This document shows, piece after piece, positions 54,350-64,000 of a stretch of DNA of 64,000 nucleotides. The stretch comes from Craspedostauros australis. Taxonomy: Eukaryota > Bacillariophyta > Bacillariophyceae > Mastogloiales > Achnanthaceae. How positions within the stretch are numbered: the first letter of the stretch is position 1; every line of letters starts with the position of its first letter. The notes beneath the pieces were generated by a model. It had not been told where the DNA came from. It saw only the letters and a program-made list of their open reading frames with translations, and made no database searches. Made by a program: the position numbers and the translations under genes. The DNA is taken from positions 62,001 through 126,000 of the forward strand of contig JAMXDE010000049.1 in the NCBI GenBank assembly GCA_026770025.1, written 5' to 3'.

Positions 54350-55963
54350 ATGCCCCGCAGAAAGAAACAGCGCACCAACAAGGCGGCGGTACGCAACGAC
54401 GTGGAAGCCACCCACGCTGTGAGCAACGGCCATGATGCCAACGACAATGCCAATGACAACGACAACGACGGCCTTTCCCACAAGAACGATCTCATGCAGA
54501 TGGTGCAACGTGGTGATGTGGATCAAGTGAGACGGTTGCTGGAGCAGCAGCAGCAACAACAACAGCAACAGAAGAAGAAGAATCGATCAAACAACGACAG
54601 CCTCTTCGAGCAGACCAGCGACGATGGATCATCCCTTCTTCACGTTGCCAGCAAGGCTGGTCATGTGGATATCCTTCGACTTCTGCTGGATCATGGCGGC
54701 TACGCTCACATCGATGTCACCAACAACGAACATGGCCAATCACCGTTGCACGTGGCATGCGCGAATGGGCATTTGGAAGCTGTGCGGTGCTTGTTGGCAC
54801 CATCGTCGTCATCGCAGACCACTGCGGATGTTAATTTGTACGACTCGGAATACCGCACACCCTTGCTGTTGGCCATCCATCATCGTCACAGCAATATCGT
54901 GCATCTGTTGATGGAACATGGGGCCGATGTCAGTTCAAGGCCGCGACATTGCAAGGTCCCATTGATCGAGGCAGCTCGTCACGGATTGGAAGATGTGGTG
55001 GAGACCTTTCTATCCCAGCCACGTGCCAAGGCCAACATCAAGGACATGAGCGGATGCACACCGTTGTACGTCGCCAACATCAACGGCCATGCCGGTGTCG
55101 TGAAGCAGCTGATCGGTGCTGGTGCCGATGTGGATGCAGTGATGCGAGATGGATCGACTGCTCTGGAAGACGCCGTCAAAGCGGGGCACGCTGACGTCGT
55201 CGCTTGCCTGTTGGACGGTGATGTCAGCACAGACCGCTGTGATGAATCCGGCAGGACCGCCTTGCACCATGCGGCGATGAAGAACAAGCTCGCCGGCGTC
55301 CTGCAGCTTCTCATCGATGGCGGCGCTGAAGTGGAGGCTCGCGATGTGGACGGATGCACGGCATTGTATCACGCCGTTAAGCATGGATGTCATGACATTG
55401 TGGAAATTCTGCTGCAGCACAATGCCGACATCAACGACAGCCGGCGTGATGGACTGACAGCAGTCCAACTAGCATGTGACAACGGCGACGTTCGCATAGT
55501 CAGGCTCCTGCTGGAGAATGGCGGCGATTGCAGCGGCACCAGCTGGAGTGCTAGCAGCGCCATGCACATTGCCTGCGAGCACAACAACGTGCCCATGATC
55601 GAAGAATTGATCTCCTTGGGGCAAAGCGTACATGGGCCGCGGGCGGACTTGAACACGCCGCTTGATGTGGCGTGTAAAACAAGCAACTTCGAGGCTGCGC
55701 GGACGCTGCTGCATCATGGAGCTAATCCGAGCGAAGGCGCCCACAATGGCAACTACTTACTCTGTGCGACGATGTGGAACAAGGATTCCGGTATGGTCGA
55801 GCTGTTGCTTCGCCACGGCGTCAGCATCCATGAGCATCCCAATCAGCTCCGCACAATCGGCACTGACAACGCCCTAGAGCAAGCAGAACGTCATGGAGAG
55901 GAATATTATGAAGGGATGCTGCGGTACCTGACCAAAAGTACTCGTAATTCAGACAAGTTTTAA
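54350..55963 (+). CDS. Ankyrin-repeat protein with basic N-terminus
   Basis: A 537-residue protein. The start is the ATG of MPRRKKQRTNKAA, the first Met after a leader of non-coding character. The basic cluster could be a nuclear localisation signal. A polyGln run with a KKK tail (about residues 64-80) interrupts the first ankyrin repeat (LMQMVQRGDVDQVRRLLEQ). From ~88 onward about 13 canonical 33-residue repeats follow with little insertion (GSSLLHVASKAGHVDILRLL, GQSPLHVACANGHLEAVRCL, GCTPLYVANINGHAGVVKQL, GRTALHHAAMKNKLAGVLQL and others). No other domain is seen. It is more regular than the ankyrin protein at 39262, and the two do not look like recent duplicates. The role is a protein-interaction scaffold; partner unknown. 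Confidence 0.92.
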   Translation: MPRRKKQRTNKAAVRNDVEATHAVSNGHDANDNANDNDNDGLSHKNDLMQMVQRGDVDQVRRLLEQQQQQQQQQKKKNRSNNDSLFEQTSDDGSSLLHVASKAGHVDILRLLLDHGGYAHIDVTNNEHGQSPLHVACANGHLEAVRCLLAPSSSSQTTADVNLYDSEYRTPLLLAIHHRHSNIVHLLMEHGADVSSRPRHCKVPLIEAARHGLEDVVETFLSQPRAKANIKDMSGCTPLYVANINGHAGVVKQLIGAGADVDAVMRDGSTALEDAVKAGHADVVACLLDGDVSTDRCDESGRTALHHAAMKNKLAGVLQLLIDGGAEVEARDVDGCTALYHAVKHGCHDIVEILLQHNADINDSRRDGLTAVQLACDNGDVRIVRLLLENGGDCSGTSWSASSAMHIACEHNNVPMIEELISLGQSVHGPRADLNTPLDVACKTSNFEAARTLLHHGANPSEGAHNGNYLLCATMWNKDSGMVELLLRHGVSIHEHPNQLRTIGTDNALEQAERHGEEYYEGMLRYLTKSTRNSDKF

Positions 55964-56878
55964 AGCGATGCTCGTGATGTGGTATACTATTATATGATTC
56001 TTCAGAGAGGTCATCGATGCCTCAGTGATGTTCTACGCTCACAGAGTAGGGGTAATTGACCGCCTGCTGGATTCGTCCATGAAGTTGGGTCAGTGCTCAA
56101 ATTCATTTTACCACCACCGCTCCGAAGCCTTCAGAATGGACTGGTCACAATCCGTTCTCTTCCCCTTGGTCTCGCGCTTTGTTTCATCTCATGTCGTCTT
56201 GTGTCGGCTCACAAGGGCTCAATGGAAAAGCTGTGCCCGCTCCGCCCGACGGTCTCCGTGGTGCTACTCGTCGCAGTGGACCAAATGAGATCTTCAGAGA
56301 GAGAGAGAGAGAGAGAGAGACAGCTGCCCACCGACGAGAAAGAAAGAAGGGCACTGTTTGATCAGTGTGTGGATCTATTGTTGGAAGACAAGCCCTCACG
56401 TACTCGTGCTCCAGTGGTTGCAAGGATCGTGGACATGATCGAAGTCGACACTGCACGCTGTTACTTTCTTCTCCTCTCTTCTCTTCCCCGCTTGGGTTTG
56501 ACCCTGACTTTTGGGTTGAGATCATGATGGCAGTGGGATCGCTGGAGGGTGCATCTGCAGAGGGAGCGGAAGGGTGAGGGTTGGCGCTCCCAAGCTCGCA
56601 GTATCCGCCGACATCAGATGGCTTGCCCACCCTGCAAGCGATTCGCCAGCATGTACTATACGAGCTACTCATCGAGTAGCACGAAGAGGTCGCATCCATC
56701 CATGACCTCCCTTCAAGCCATCCCATCATCTATCATATCTCGTTGCATCCGTCGACCGCTGCGGTACGGCATGTACTATATGTGCAATCTACCACAGAGC
56801 ACGAGGACCAGGATCCTTAGATCATCTGCCGAAAATGGCATCATCGCAAATCTGTGCGTTGTTCGACAGGCTCGCCTG
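55964..56878. other. Intergenic region before the TTCAGAA element
   Basis: It contains an AGAGAG run (about 56294-56321). Short frames on both strands carry no motif. Confidence 0.5.
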
Positions 56879-57069
56879 GACCGTCCGGTACTTGGATTAG
56901 TCATGGATAAAACCGACGGACAGACCGCCAATCGAACTTCAAGACGTTTCGAACTGAGTCCCGCGTAACCCTGTTCTGTCTTCAAGCAATAATTTGAATA
57001 TTTACGGACGTTATATTGACGTTACGCATGTCGGTCTTATTCCATGTTAGATAGCACGGCTGGCGTGTT

Positions 57070-57190
57070 TCAGAATGATTCAGAATCAGACTCCGATTCA
57101 GAACGGATTCAGACTTTCAGAACCGATTCAGAACGGAGTCAGAACTTCAGAACTTCTGACTTTTTCCATTCTGATTCTGAATCGAGAGTG
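57070..57190. repeat. TTCAGAA cluster 1
   Basis: Degenerate tandem units of GATTCAGAA(C/T) and GATTCTGAATC. Both strands read similarly because the units are near-palindromic. Confidence 0.8.
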
Positions 57191-57594
57191 TCTCCCCCAG
57201 TGATCGTCGCGGGGGCTTCGCTGCGACATCAACAACATGACCACGAGCCGAAGCATCTTCGCACCAAAAAAGATGTCGTAGCCGATGTGATCACGAAGGC
57301 TAACATGTTACTCTACTCAGTATTCTGTTCTTTGGTGGAATGTTATCTTGTCAGCCATCGAAAATCGAAGCATATGTACTTGCAACCTGATGAGTGAAGA
57401 GTTGCAAGCATGCAGCAACAGAAACAGAGACAATGGAGTAGCTATCGATTATTTGCGTGTGGGTGCTTGGAAGCAAACAACGAAGAAGCAGCTGTTGTGT
57501 TACCAAGTTGTCATGTTAGGAAGGCGTTAGTAGACGTTTTGCGCCATGTTTCAAATGACGGCAATCTTGTGCAGAACTTGACTTGCATCCGCGA

Positions 57595-57725
57595 CAGCAT
57601 TCAGACTTTCAGAATGGATTCAGAACGGAGTCAGAACGGATTCAGAACTTCAGAAGTTCTGATTCAGAACTTCAGAAGTTCTGATTCTGAATTCAGAATG
57701 AGCAGTCTGATTCAGAACGGTGACA
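57595..57725. repeat. TTCAGAA cluster 2
   Basis: A second array with perfect CAGAACTTCAGAAGTTCTGA units repeated twice, then GATTCTGAATTCAGAATG. It could form hairpins. Confidence 0.85.
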
Positions 57726-57925
57726 GGAAGACACTCAAGTGTTCCGTGTTGGCTGGCCTGTCCTGCTCTCCAACCGTTACGCAATTGGCCAAACCGTTAT
57801 ATTCAGTCTCCAAGCATGTTTCGGAAGGATTGAAACGCGAACCCACGAAACTGATGTAGTAGTAGTCTAATGAGTCGAATGAAACCGTCTTATTTATCCA
57901 CGACTAATCCAAGTACCGGACGGTC

Positions 57926-58761
57926 CTGGCTCTTGGCGCGCTTCACTTTCTGTGTTTGTGGACAGCGACAAAACACGATCGAGGCTCGCAATTTGTGAGA
58001 TCGAAGTTTCTGCTTCTTTTTGTTACTTTGTCCGGTCATTTGGGTGTTTCGAACACGAGGTATACCTCCTTCTTGTTTGCGAGACAGACGAAATCAGACT
58101 TCTGAAGTTCTTTCTCATCCAGTCTTTTGATTGGTTGTGACAATCAACTCCGTGCTTTCGATTGGTCCATCCTTCCATTCAAGGCGTTCGCAAAATGTCA
58201 CGCGAACTCGTCATAAATACGACCTCTTGAGTTGCATCTCCAACCACCAAACCTTGGTGGTTGTGTGACGTGCCAACACACCCACACGTCCACACCGCTT
58301 TTGCTCACTTTTTGCCGCTGTGGTCCATCACAATACGATCGAGGCAGAACAAAGCGCAGCACATCTCCACATCGTTGTCGGCGTTCTTCTCGTGTTGTCT
58401 GCGATGGCACCATGAGTGATGACGGTACAACAACAGGCACCGCCGGAAACCTGAGCCAGAGGTTGCTCGTTGCACCGTGCGTGCACGAGCACGAGCACGA
58501 GCACCAGTGCTGCGTGGCCTGTTGAACCATAAACACAGCAAGAAGCAAAACTCAAGAGCGCAATCGCATGCAAGCATCACACGCAGACATACTCGCACAC
58601 ATACGCGTACATACACTCACACACAAAAGAACAGAAAACAAAGACATCGACAAAGACATCAACCACCAGTTGAGGAAAGCAAGCCCATCACTGCACTCCC
58701 ACCGATCAAGCCAACAAGCCAACAATCTAACAAATCCACAAGCTCCAAAAGTCGAACGACC
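57926..58761. other. Upstream region of the BTB/T1 gene
   Basis: It contains GAGCACGAGCAC repeats (about 58483-58505). The frame is open upstream of the chosen BTB start to about 58477, but that part is Arg/Thr/His-rich and reads as leader. Confidence 0.5.
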
Positions 58762-60558
58762 ATGCGAGGGGATGAAGTCATTTGTCTGAATGTAGGCGGA
58801 ACACCGTTCTATTGCAGCCTCTGCACGCTCACGACAGCCAAGGGATCGTATTTTGATGCCCGTTTCTCATCCGGCTTTCACCCTGGAGGGCAGCTTGGCG
58901 AGACCAGTCTCTGCGGTGCAAGCGGCAGCAACGAAGCCGAATGCCAAACATGCCAGAAGCCCAACGCGATCCCGACCTTCTTCATCGATCGCAATCCTCG
59001 CTACTTCCCTTTCATCCTGCAGTTCCTGCGAGATCAGCAAACCGAGCTTCCGAGGGAGCTGCCGCCCTTCACGCCTGGCAAAGCGGAGCTCTGGGATTGC
59101 TTGGAGAAGGAGGCCGACTTTTACTGTCTCGCGCACCTTCAGTACATGCTTCGCACCACAAGGCTCATTTGCAGCACCACCGAATTCCCCTTCCGCTCCG
59201 ACGGCAAAGGGATCTTGCATCATGTCGGCACCAACTTTGGCAAGGAGGAAGCTTACAACAACCCTTTCCACCGCGGATTGGTGCGCGTCTACCGATCCAC
59301 GGATCCGGGACAATCCGAGTCACGACATTGGTCGGAGCAGGACCTGATTTCTGGGACGGACAAAGCACGCGCCAACTTCGTTGCATACCGCCCGATGTTC
59401 TGCCAGCTCAAGGCCAAGACGAGACGCAAGAGAACGCGAATGCATCCACCATCATCCTCTACTCGTGTATCATCCCAACGAAGACAGAGACGGCGTCGCA
59501 ACCGTCGGCGTTCTCGCACCAATTCGTCAAATCGAAGGAATGATGCCATCGGTCACATCTTTGCCATTCACGACGACGATGTCAATGATCATGATCATGA
59601 CGTAGAGGGAGATGACGGCGCTGTAATTATTGATGACATTGATGAAAGCGAGGTGGAAGAGGATGGCAATCATGATGATGATGATGACAATGGCGAACAT
59701 CAAAACCACCATGATGATAACATCGACCGCGATGCCGACAGCAGCCATGATGAGAATCACGACAACGACGGCAATGGCTTGATTGAGATTGAGCAAGATC
59801 GAATCGCGCAAGAACCGGAGAGCGAGGGGTACGAAATCAGCGTTCCGTACACGGCAGACGTCTTCAGCTGCTGCCTTTACGACGGCCGCATCACCGATCA
59901 CGGGATGAGCCAATTCTACGTCACGCTGGAGCTGCCTGCGGGCATCAAGGTGAGGCCATCGCATTACTCCTTGCGTCACAGCGGCATCAATTGCCCATGT
60001 GGCATGGAGTCGTGGGACTTCCTCGCAAGCAAGGATGGGATCGCATGGACCCTGCTTCACGAATCCCGCCGATCCTCTCCCATCAACATGGACATCGTGA
60101 AGGAATCCATCGAGGGCTCGTCGTCTGGATTGGCAGAGCTGCTGGATTCGACGATCGTCAAGGAGGAAGACATGGTGCTGTTCGCACAGGATCTATTGGA
60201 GCGAACGAGGCAAACATTTCCAATCGATCCGGCTAATTTTCGCCGGAGCGAAACGGCAAAAATGAAGACCCCCACCAGCAACCACAACAGCAACAGCAAT
60301 GGCGACGAGAACGAAGTGTCTGATGATGACGACACCAGCGCCAGCGATATCGGCGCCAGCAGCAAACAGGTGTACCTGCAGCATCGACACGGCCCAAATG
60401 CTGCTGCTGCACCAACAACGGAAGACACGGACGACGAAGGATTCTTCCGCTTCTTCCGGATTTCTTCCATCCCACGCAGTTCCGTTCCCAGGGATATCGC
60501 ACCCTGCATGCACGGTTCCGGGTTGGAACTCTTTGGTCAGATTCGTCAGGATGGCTAA
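58762..60558 (+). CDS. KCTD-like BTB/T1-domain protein with C-terminal galactose-binding-like region
   Basis: A 598-residue protein. The start is the ATG of MRGDEVICLNVGGTPF, directly before the T1/BTB signature LNVGGTxF. The BTB continues through YFDARFSSGF, then FFIDRNPRYFPFILQFLRD and ELWDCLEKEADFYCL to ~135, with a Cys-rich insertion (ECQTCQKPN). Residues ~225-365 form a basic stretch then a strongly acidic, His/Asn-rich linker. From ~366 to the end runs a region resembling the galactose-binding-like domain found with BTB proteins and HECTD1-type ligases: FYVTLELPAGIKVRPSHYSL, RHSG, SWDFLASKDGIAWTLLHE, and after a second low-complexity insert FFRFFRI...GSGLELFGQI. Such proteins often serve as cullin-3 adaptors; T1 domains also tetramerise K+ channels, but no channel segment exists here. 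No introns. Confidence 0.85.
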   Translation: MRGDEVICLNVGGTPFYCSLCTLTTAKGSYFDARFSSGFHPGGQLGETSLCGASGSNEAECQTCQKPNAIPTFFIDRNPRYFPFILQFLRDQQTELPRELPPFTPGKAELWDCLEKEADFYCLAHLQYMLRTTRLICSTTEFPFRSDGKGILHHVGTNFGKEEAYNNPFHRGLVRVYRSTDPGQSESRHWSEQDLISGTDKARANFVAYRPMFCQLKAKTRRKRTRMHPPSSSTRVSSQRRQRRRRNRRRSRTNSSNRRNDAIGHIFAIHDDDVNDHDHDVEGDDGAVIIDDIDESEVEEDGNHDDDDDNGEHQNHHDDNIDRDADSSHDENHDNDGNGLIEIEQDRIAQEPESEGYEISVPYTADVFSCCLYDGRITDHGMSQFYVTLELPAGIKVRPSHYSLRHSGINCPCGMESWDFLASKDGIAWTLLHESRRSSPINMDIVKESIEGSSSGLAELLDSTIVKEEDMVLFAQDLLERTRQTFPIDPANFRRSETAKMKTPTSNHNSNSNGDENEVSDDDDTSASDIGASSKQVYLQHRHGPNAAAAPTTEDTDDEGFFRFFRISSIPRSSVPRDIAPCMHGSGLELFGQIRQDG

Positions 60559-61168
60559 CAACAGGAACCGCAAACTTTAGAGGGCATTCATGAAGATGCG
60601 CAAGCCACCAAGCAAGAAGACAGACTCGAAAGAGAATGCAAGGAGCAGCAGAGTAAGATCACGATCAGTCGATATTATTGGCAGGGCTGGGAAAACAAAT
60701 GCACCATGCGTACTTGTACATGCCAATAGCTCGAAGGAGGGAAAGGAACGGGTTTGGGTCGAATTTGAAGCTATCGAGAGAGCTGGCTTGAACAAAAGAC
60801 TGACAGTATGGTAAACACGGAAGCGGACGATAGAATCGATGCACCAATCTGACATGGTACAAGGCCACCGCTGCACCACAAACATACGAAGAAAGGAAAT
60901 GAGAGTGCCACGCGACGCCAGCATGCGAGTATGTAGTTATACTTTTGGGAATTGAAGACTTAGCAACACTTTGGAACATGGTGATTGATACGCGGTGCAG
61001 CGCTTCCTTCCACTGCGCTCTACTGCACATGTGCTTGTACCTGCCGTAGCATTGGCATTACTAGACTCGAATGGAACGCACCACCGCCTGCAGTCGTGGA
61101 CCATGTAATGTCTATGAAGCGGATCATGTGCGGCATGCTGCACAAGCTCGATGCATCGTGCTTGGTCA
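60559..61168. other. Intergenic region after the BTB gene
   Basis: Short frames on both strands, none with a recognisable motif. Confidence 0.45.
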
Positions 61169-62224
61169 CTACCGACCACCATCCTCAATGGCCTCGGTCA
61201 ACAGTTCCAGCAACCGATCCACCCCGATGGCATGCCACATGGATTGCCAAGCATTGTCCAGCGGCGGTGCATCCGCAGGCCGTCGTGCCACGTTGTGCAT
61301 CGCCGCCAGTTCGTCTGCAGACATGGTTGGATTGCGCGACATGAAGTTGATGCCCTCAAAGACGCGCACGCCGCCACGTTCCAGGCATTGAAACTGGATG
61401 GGCTGGCCGCTTCAGTGTCTTCCACGATTTCCGACACGATACTCCAATCATGTCGGAAGTGCGTGTGAATCTCCGTCAACGATCGCACCACTGCAAGCCG
61501 CGTCGAGAAGGGACTGCTCAGCAGATCATTGGACATCCCTGGTTCGCGCCTCACGCAACGGGTGCGTACGCAGTGTGAGCGAACACGGTAGACCCACGCA
61601 ATGCATCTGACGACGGCAACTCCTCACATGTGGTTGCCAGGTGTTGGTCGATGCGGCGATTGTGCCAGTACATCCCATCGAGCACGGCAGTATGGGATGA
61701 AATCGAGCACCAGATCGTACAAGGAATGCTGTCTTGGCAGCACGCAGTCGGGGTACTGCTCGACGGGTTCCGTGTCGTCATCCTAGTGGCCCAACCATCG
61801 GTAGGCGCATGGTGGCAGCACCCGCAGTGTGATAATGAGGAGATAGCTCGTACGCGAAGACGGGGACACACCGCCAGTTTTGCACAAACCAGCTGTACTT
61901 GCCGACGATGGGCGCCAACTCCTCGTGCATCCGTATCCAGATCTCCTTGGGAATCGAGGTCGATGCCTTGTTCATCAATCGGGTGGCTGGTGTGGACACC
62001 AGTATGCCTGCCTCGTTTGGCGGTGTCTCAGTTTGGGAGTGATCGAGGCGCATTGGATAGCCCCAACGATGGCCCGGGCAGGGAGAGCACAGAAGGACGA
62101 ACATGTCCTCCGGCCTGATGACGTTGGCATCTGGCAGTGGTGCTTGCAGTGGGAAGCGCAACGGCGAACTCATTCTACAGCGGATTGTGTTGTAGTCGTA
62201 TCGTGCCGTCTCGCAACGGAGCAT
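61169..62224 (-). pseudogene. Decayed gene of unknown family
   Basis: The minus strand reads as protein-like sequence over about 1.05 kb, but the coding frame changes several times. The 5' part (start possibly MSSPLRFPLQAPLPDANVIR) runs in one frame to about 61780 through IPKEIWIRMHEEL and GKYSWFVQNWRCVPVFAYEL. A DDTEPVEQYPDCVLPRQHSL segment follows in a second frame, then a segment with MSNDLLSSPFSTRLAVVRSL, and the 3' part has GGVRVFEGINFMSRNP and ends in a TEAIEDGG tail. At the first switch there is no room for an intron, so at least one frameshift is likely; about three or four breaks are apparent in all. The family is not recognised and nothing virus-like is seen. It could alternatively be a poorly resolved multi-exon gene. 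Confidence 0.5.
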
Positions 62225-62983
62225 GCGGTGTGGCCGTCTCGATTGTGAGCCCGTGGTGTACTGAGTGCTGAGAGTACGAGGATGGAGTGGCCTTGGTACG
62301 ACCTATTATACCAACACGGCGACCCGTCAATGTGGATTGTTGTTCTTCGTGGTGGGGCTGAAATGTGGGTTTCTCGTTGTTTCAAAAGGTGCGCGCCAAC
62401 ATGTAATTACCGTTTCAAAGCTCAAACATCAACAAGCCACTTTCGAAGATTCATCAATTCTCTTGGTCGCACTTCGGATCAGATCGTCACAATCAGCCAT
62501 CTGTCACATCGAGATCCAATTGTGTCACTGGAATTCTTGGCGCCACGCATCACATGCTGTTCTCATTACCACATCCAGACGCGCATCCCAACACGAACCA
62601 CAACACGATTCATGAAGTCCCCTTGCTGGCTGATGCGCCTCTGGCGTACCCAGACGCACGGCTTCAACAACGACACTGTTGTGGTGAGCAGGACTGTGTC
62701 TGGACGAGGAGGTCCAGCGGTGGAGTAGTCGTACAGACAGAGAGCAACCCAGTTCTGCAACCACGAGAACACCCAATTGTTTGTCTCCGCCACCAAGTTG
62801 TGTGCAGTTGTCTCTGTGTTCGTTCGCTATGGCGCGATGTGGCGTGTCGTGGTAGGTGCGTGGCCCAGATCAAAGATGTGAAGAACTCACAATTTGGAAA
62901 CGACCACAAATCCAAAACCAAACCAAAGGCAAACGCCAAACATCAAATCCATCGCAGCCATCACCACCACATAAACATTGACA
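62225..62983. other. Upstream region of the metalloprotease gene
   Basis: No gene is supported. The stretch is the likely promoter of the plus-strand metalloprotease. Confidence 0.45.
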
Positions 62984-64000
62984 ATGAAGCTCACCCTCTC
63001 TTCGATCGCTCTTCTTGCCAGCACCATCGGTCTGGAACCACAGGGCTCGCTTGCCGCAAACACATCCACAGGAGGTCCCCTCAGCAGAGTCTCCGCGGCA
63101 GAAAAGCATCGCAGCAGGCACCCTGACTTCGAAAGAGCGCTGCAGCTGCGTCTGCTCCAGGACGAGGAAGGCGGGGAGGCCCACAATGCCCGGTCTCTGG
63201 CATCAGACGACTGCGAGTCCGAACTCAGCAGGTACGCGCTGTCGCTCCTGAACCAAATGAGCGCCCAAGATGCCTCCGCCCTCTTCGTGGATGCCTTGGC
63301 AGACAAGATTGCGTTCGTCCACAAGATCGTGATTGACAAGAGCGAGGATGACGAGTACTTCGGCGAGAACGGCGAGTACACGGACGAGCTGCTGTCGCGG
63401 ATGGACGACATCGAGCGCTTCTACGGCCTCGGAACAACTACCTCCACGACGGAAGAGCAGCCTTCGATCCTCCTTGGCGCGCACGGGTCCGCCATCGCCA
63501 TCCGCAGCGTCCGCGTGAGGTTCTGCGAACTGATTCGTTCGTCTCCCAGGTTTGATTGCGACGGCTACGCCGACGAGGTCAACAGGATCATCAACAGGAT
63601 CCCGGGAAGATACAGCAACCCCTTGCTGACGATGAATGCCTTCGTCGCCAACAGCGACTTCGCCAGGGACTTCAATGACATCGACAGCAGCTCCATAAAA
63701 ACGACCATCGCCTTCGGAGACGGCATCCTCACCTACATGGAGTCGACCGGCCATGCGTCGGATCATGATCCCGACTTCGTCCTGGCGCACGAGTACGGCC
63801 ACGTGCTGCAGATCGAAAACGGCATGTACAAGATCCGCTCGGACGGGACCATCAGCAGCAGCCTGCGCTCCCGGCTGGAGCTCATGGCCGATGCCTTCGC
63901 TGCGTACTACATGGCCCACAACCGCGGCGGGGCATTGCCGACCGACGAGATTGATGAGATCTCCACGCGGGCAGCCACCATGGGTGACTTCCTCGACGGT
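62984..64000 (+). CDS. Secreted HEYGH zinc metalloprotease, partial (runs off right edge)
   Basis: 339 codons are present and the frame is open to the end of the window. The start MKLTLSSIALLASTIG opens a short signal peptide (cleavage plausible after GSLA or AAN). Residues ~30-150 look like a charged, helical propeptide (RHPDFERALQLRLLQDEEGG...). The zinc motif VLAHEYGHVLQ is at 269-273, followed 25 residues later by LELMADAFAAYYMAH, giving HExxH-(x25)-E with the third ligand Glu299 and the AD that often follows it. This arrangement is that of an M-clan gluzincin-like peptidase seen repeatedly in diatoms. The substrate is unknown; secretion or an endomembrane location is inferred. The missing C-terminus lies beyond 64000. 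Confidence 0.88.
   Translation, partial: MKLTLSSIALLASTIGLEPQGSLAANTSTGGPLSRVSAAEKHRSRHPDFERALQLRLLQDEEGGEAHNARSLASDDCESELSRYALSLLNQMSAQDASALFVDALADKIAFVHKIVIDKSEDDEYFGENGEYTDELLSRMDDIERFYGLGTTTSTTEEQPSILLGAHGSAIAIRSVRVRFCELIRSSPRFDCDGYADEVNRIINRIPGRYSNPLLTMNAFVANSDFARDFNDIDSSSIKTTIAFGDGILTYMESTGHASDHDPDFVLAHEYGHVLQIENGMYKIRSDGTISSSLRSRLELMADAFAAYYMAHNRGGALPTDEIDEISTRAATMGDFLDG

Larger units (their letters stand above)
56879..57925. mobile_element. Small terminal-inverted-repeat DNA element with TTCAGAA-rich interior
   Basis: A 1047-bp element with ~33-bp inverted repeats differing at one base: both ends read GACCGTCCGGTACTTGGATT inwards and continue AGTC[A/G]TGGATAAA. The flanks show CTG on both sides (56876-56878 and 57926-57928), a possible 3-bp target duplication. 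Such a short duplication fits the PIF/Harbinger or CACTA groups but is too short to be decisive. The interior has two clusters of GATTCAGAAC and TTCAGAAGTTCTGA palindromic units (57070-57190 and 57595-57725). It holds no transposase, so it is non-autonomous. Confidence 0.7.

Noticed and set aside
1-64000. tRNA and rRNA genes
   Set aside because: No stretch with a convincing tRNA T-loop plus acceptor pairing, or with rRNA signatures, was found by eye; a covariance-model scan would be needed to exclude single tRNAs.

Overview
The window reads as nuclear DNA of an ochrophyte stramenopile, most likely a diatom. Two proteins carry N-terminal presequences of the red-lineage secondary-plastid type, one with a clear SHA-FTA ('ASAFAP'-like) junction. 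Other pointers are a receptor-type nucleotidyl cyclase, a starch-binding-domain trehalose-phosphate synthase, an HEYGH metalloprotease and a four-member family of small RVxF-motif proteins. Genes are widely spaced. Most lack introns; the five introns resolved here are 206-271 bp with GTAAGT or GTACGT donors.

Layout. 1-8 kb: a divergent pair of plastid-type genes (AhpC/TSA-like protein, minus; CRM-domain protein, plus), then a four-fasciclin adhesion protein (minus). 8-13 kb: a very large COG3899-like P-loop ATPase with a helical-repeat C-terminus (minus). 16-30 kb: four members of the RVxF/RGLE family, with a spliced glutaredoxin between the first and second. 31-36 kb: a CBM20-TPS-TPP protein with one intron. 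36.3-38.6 kb: a non-autonomous Mutator-like transposon with ~450-bp inverted repeats, a 9-bp target duplication and ~180-bp internal tandem repeats. 39-47 kb: an ankyrin protein, a putatively myristoylated protein, and a mitochondrial PPR-like protein carrying a minisatellite. 48-51.5 kb: a four-exon membrane nucleotidyl cyclase. 52.3-53.0 kb: a DSBA/FrnE-like thioredoxin-fold protein whose first active-site cysteine codon is TGA, so a strong selenoprotein candidate. 54-56 kb: a second ankyrin protein. 56.9-57.9 kb: a small inverted-repeat element full of TTCAGAA motifs. 58.8-60.6 kb: a BTB/T1 protein with a C-terminal galactose-binding-like region. 61.2-62.2 kb: a decayed gene. 63-64 kb: a secreted metalloprotease running off the right edge.

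No operon-like or pathway cluster is evident. The themes are redox (glutaredoxin, Sec-DsbA candidate, AhpC/TSA-like protein), signalling (cyclase, large ATPase, RVxF family, degenerate TPS-TPP) and protein-interaction scaffolds (ankyrins, BTB). The observations most worth following are the selenocysteine candidate, the RVxF family with its shared GKAA C-terminus, the complete Mutator-like element with target duplication, and the TPS-TPP protein that has lost key catalytic residues in both domains. Long intergenic stretches of 1-3 kb show no gene that can be supported by eye. No rRNA, CRISPR or convincing tRNA was seen.
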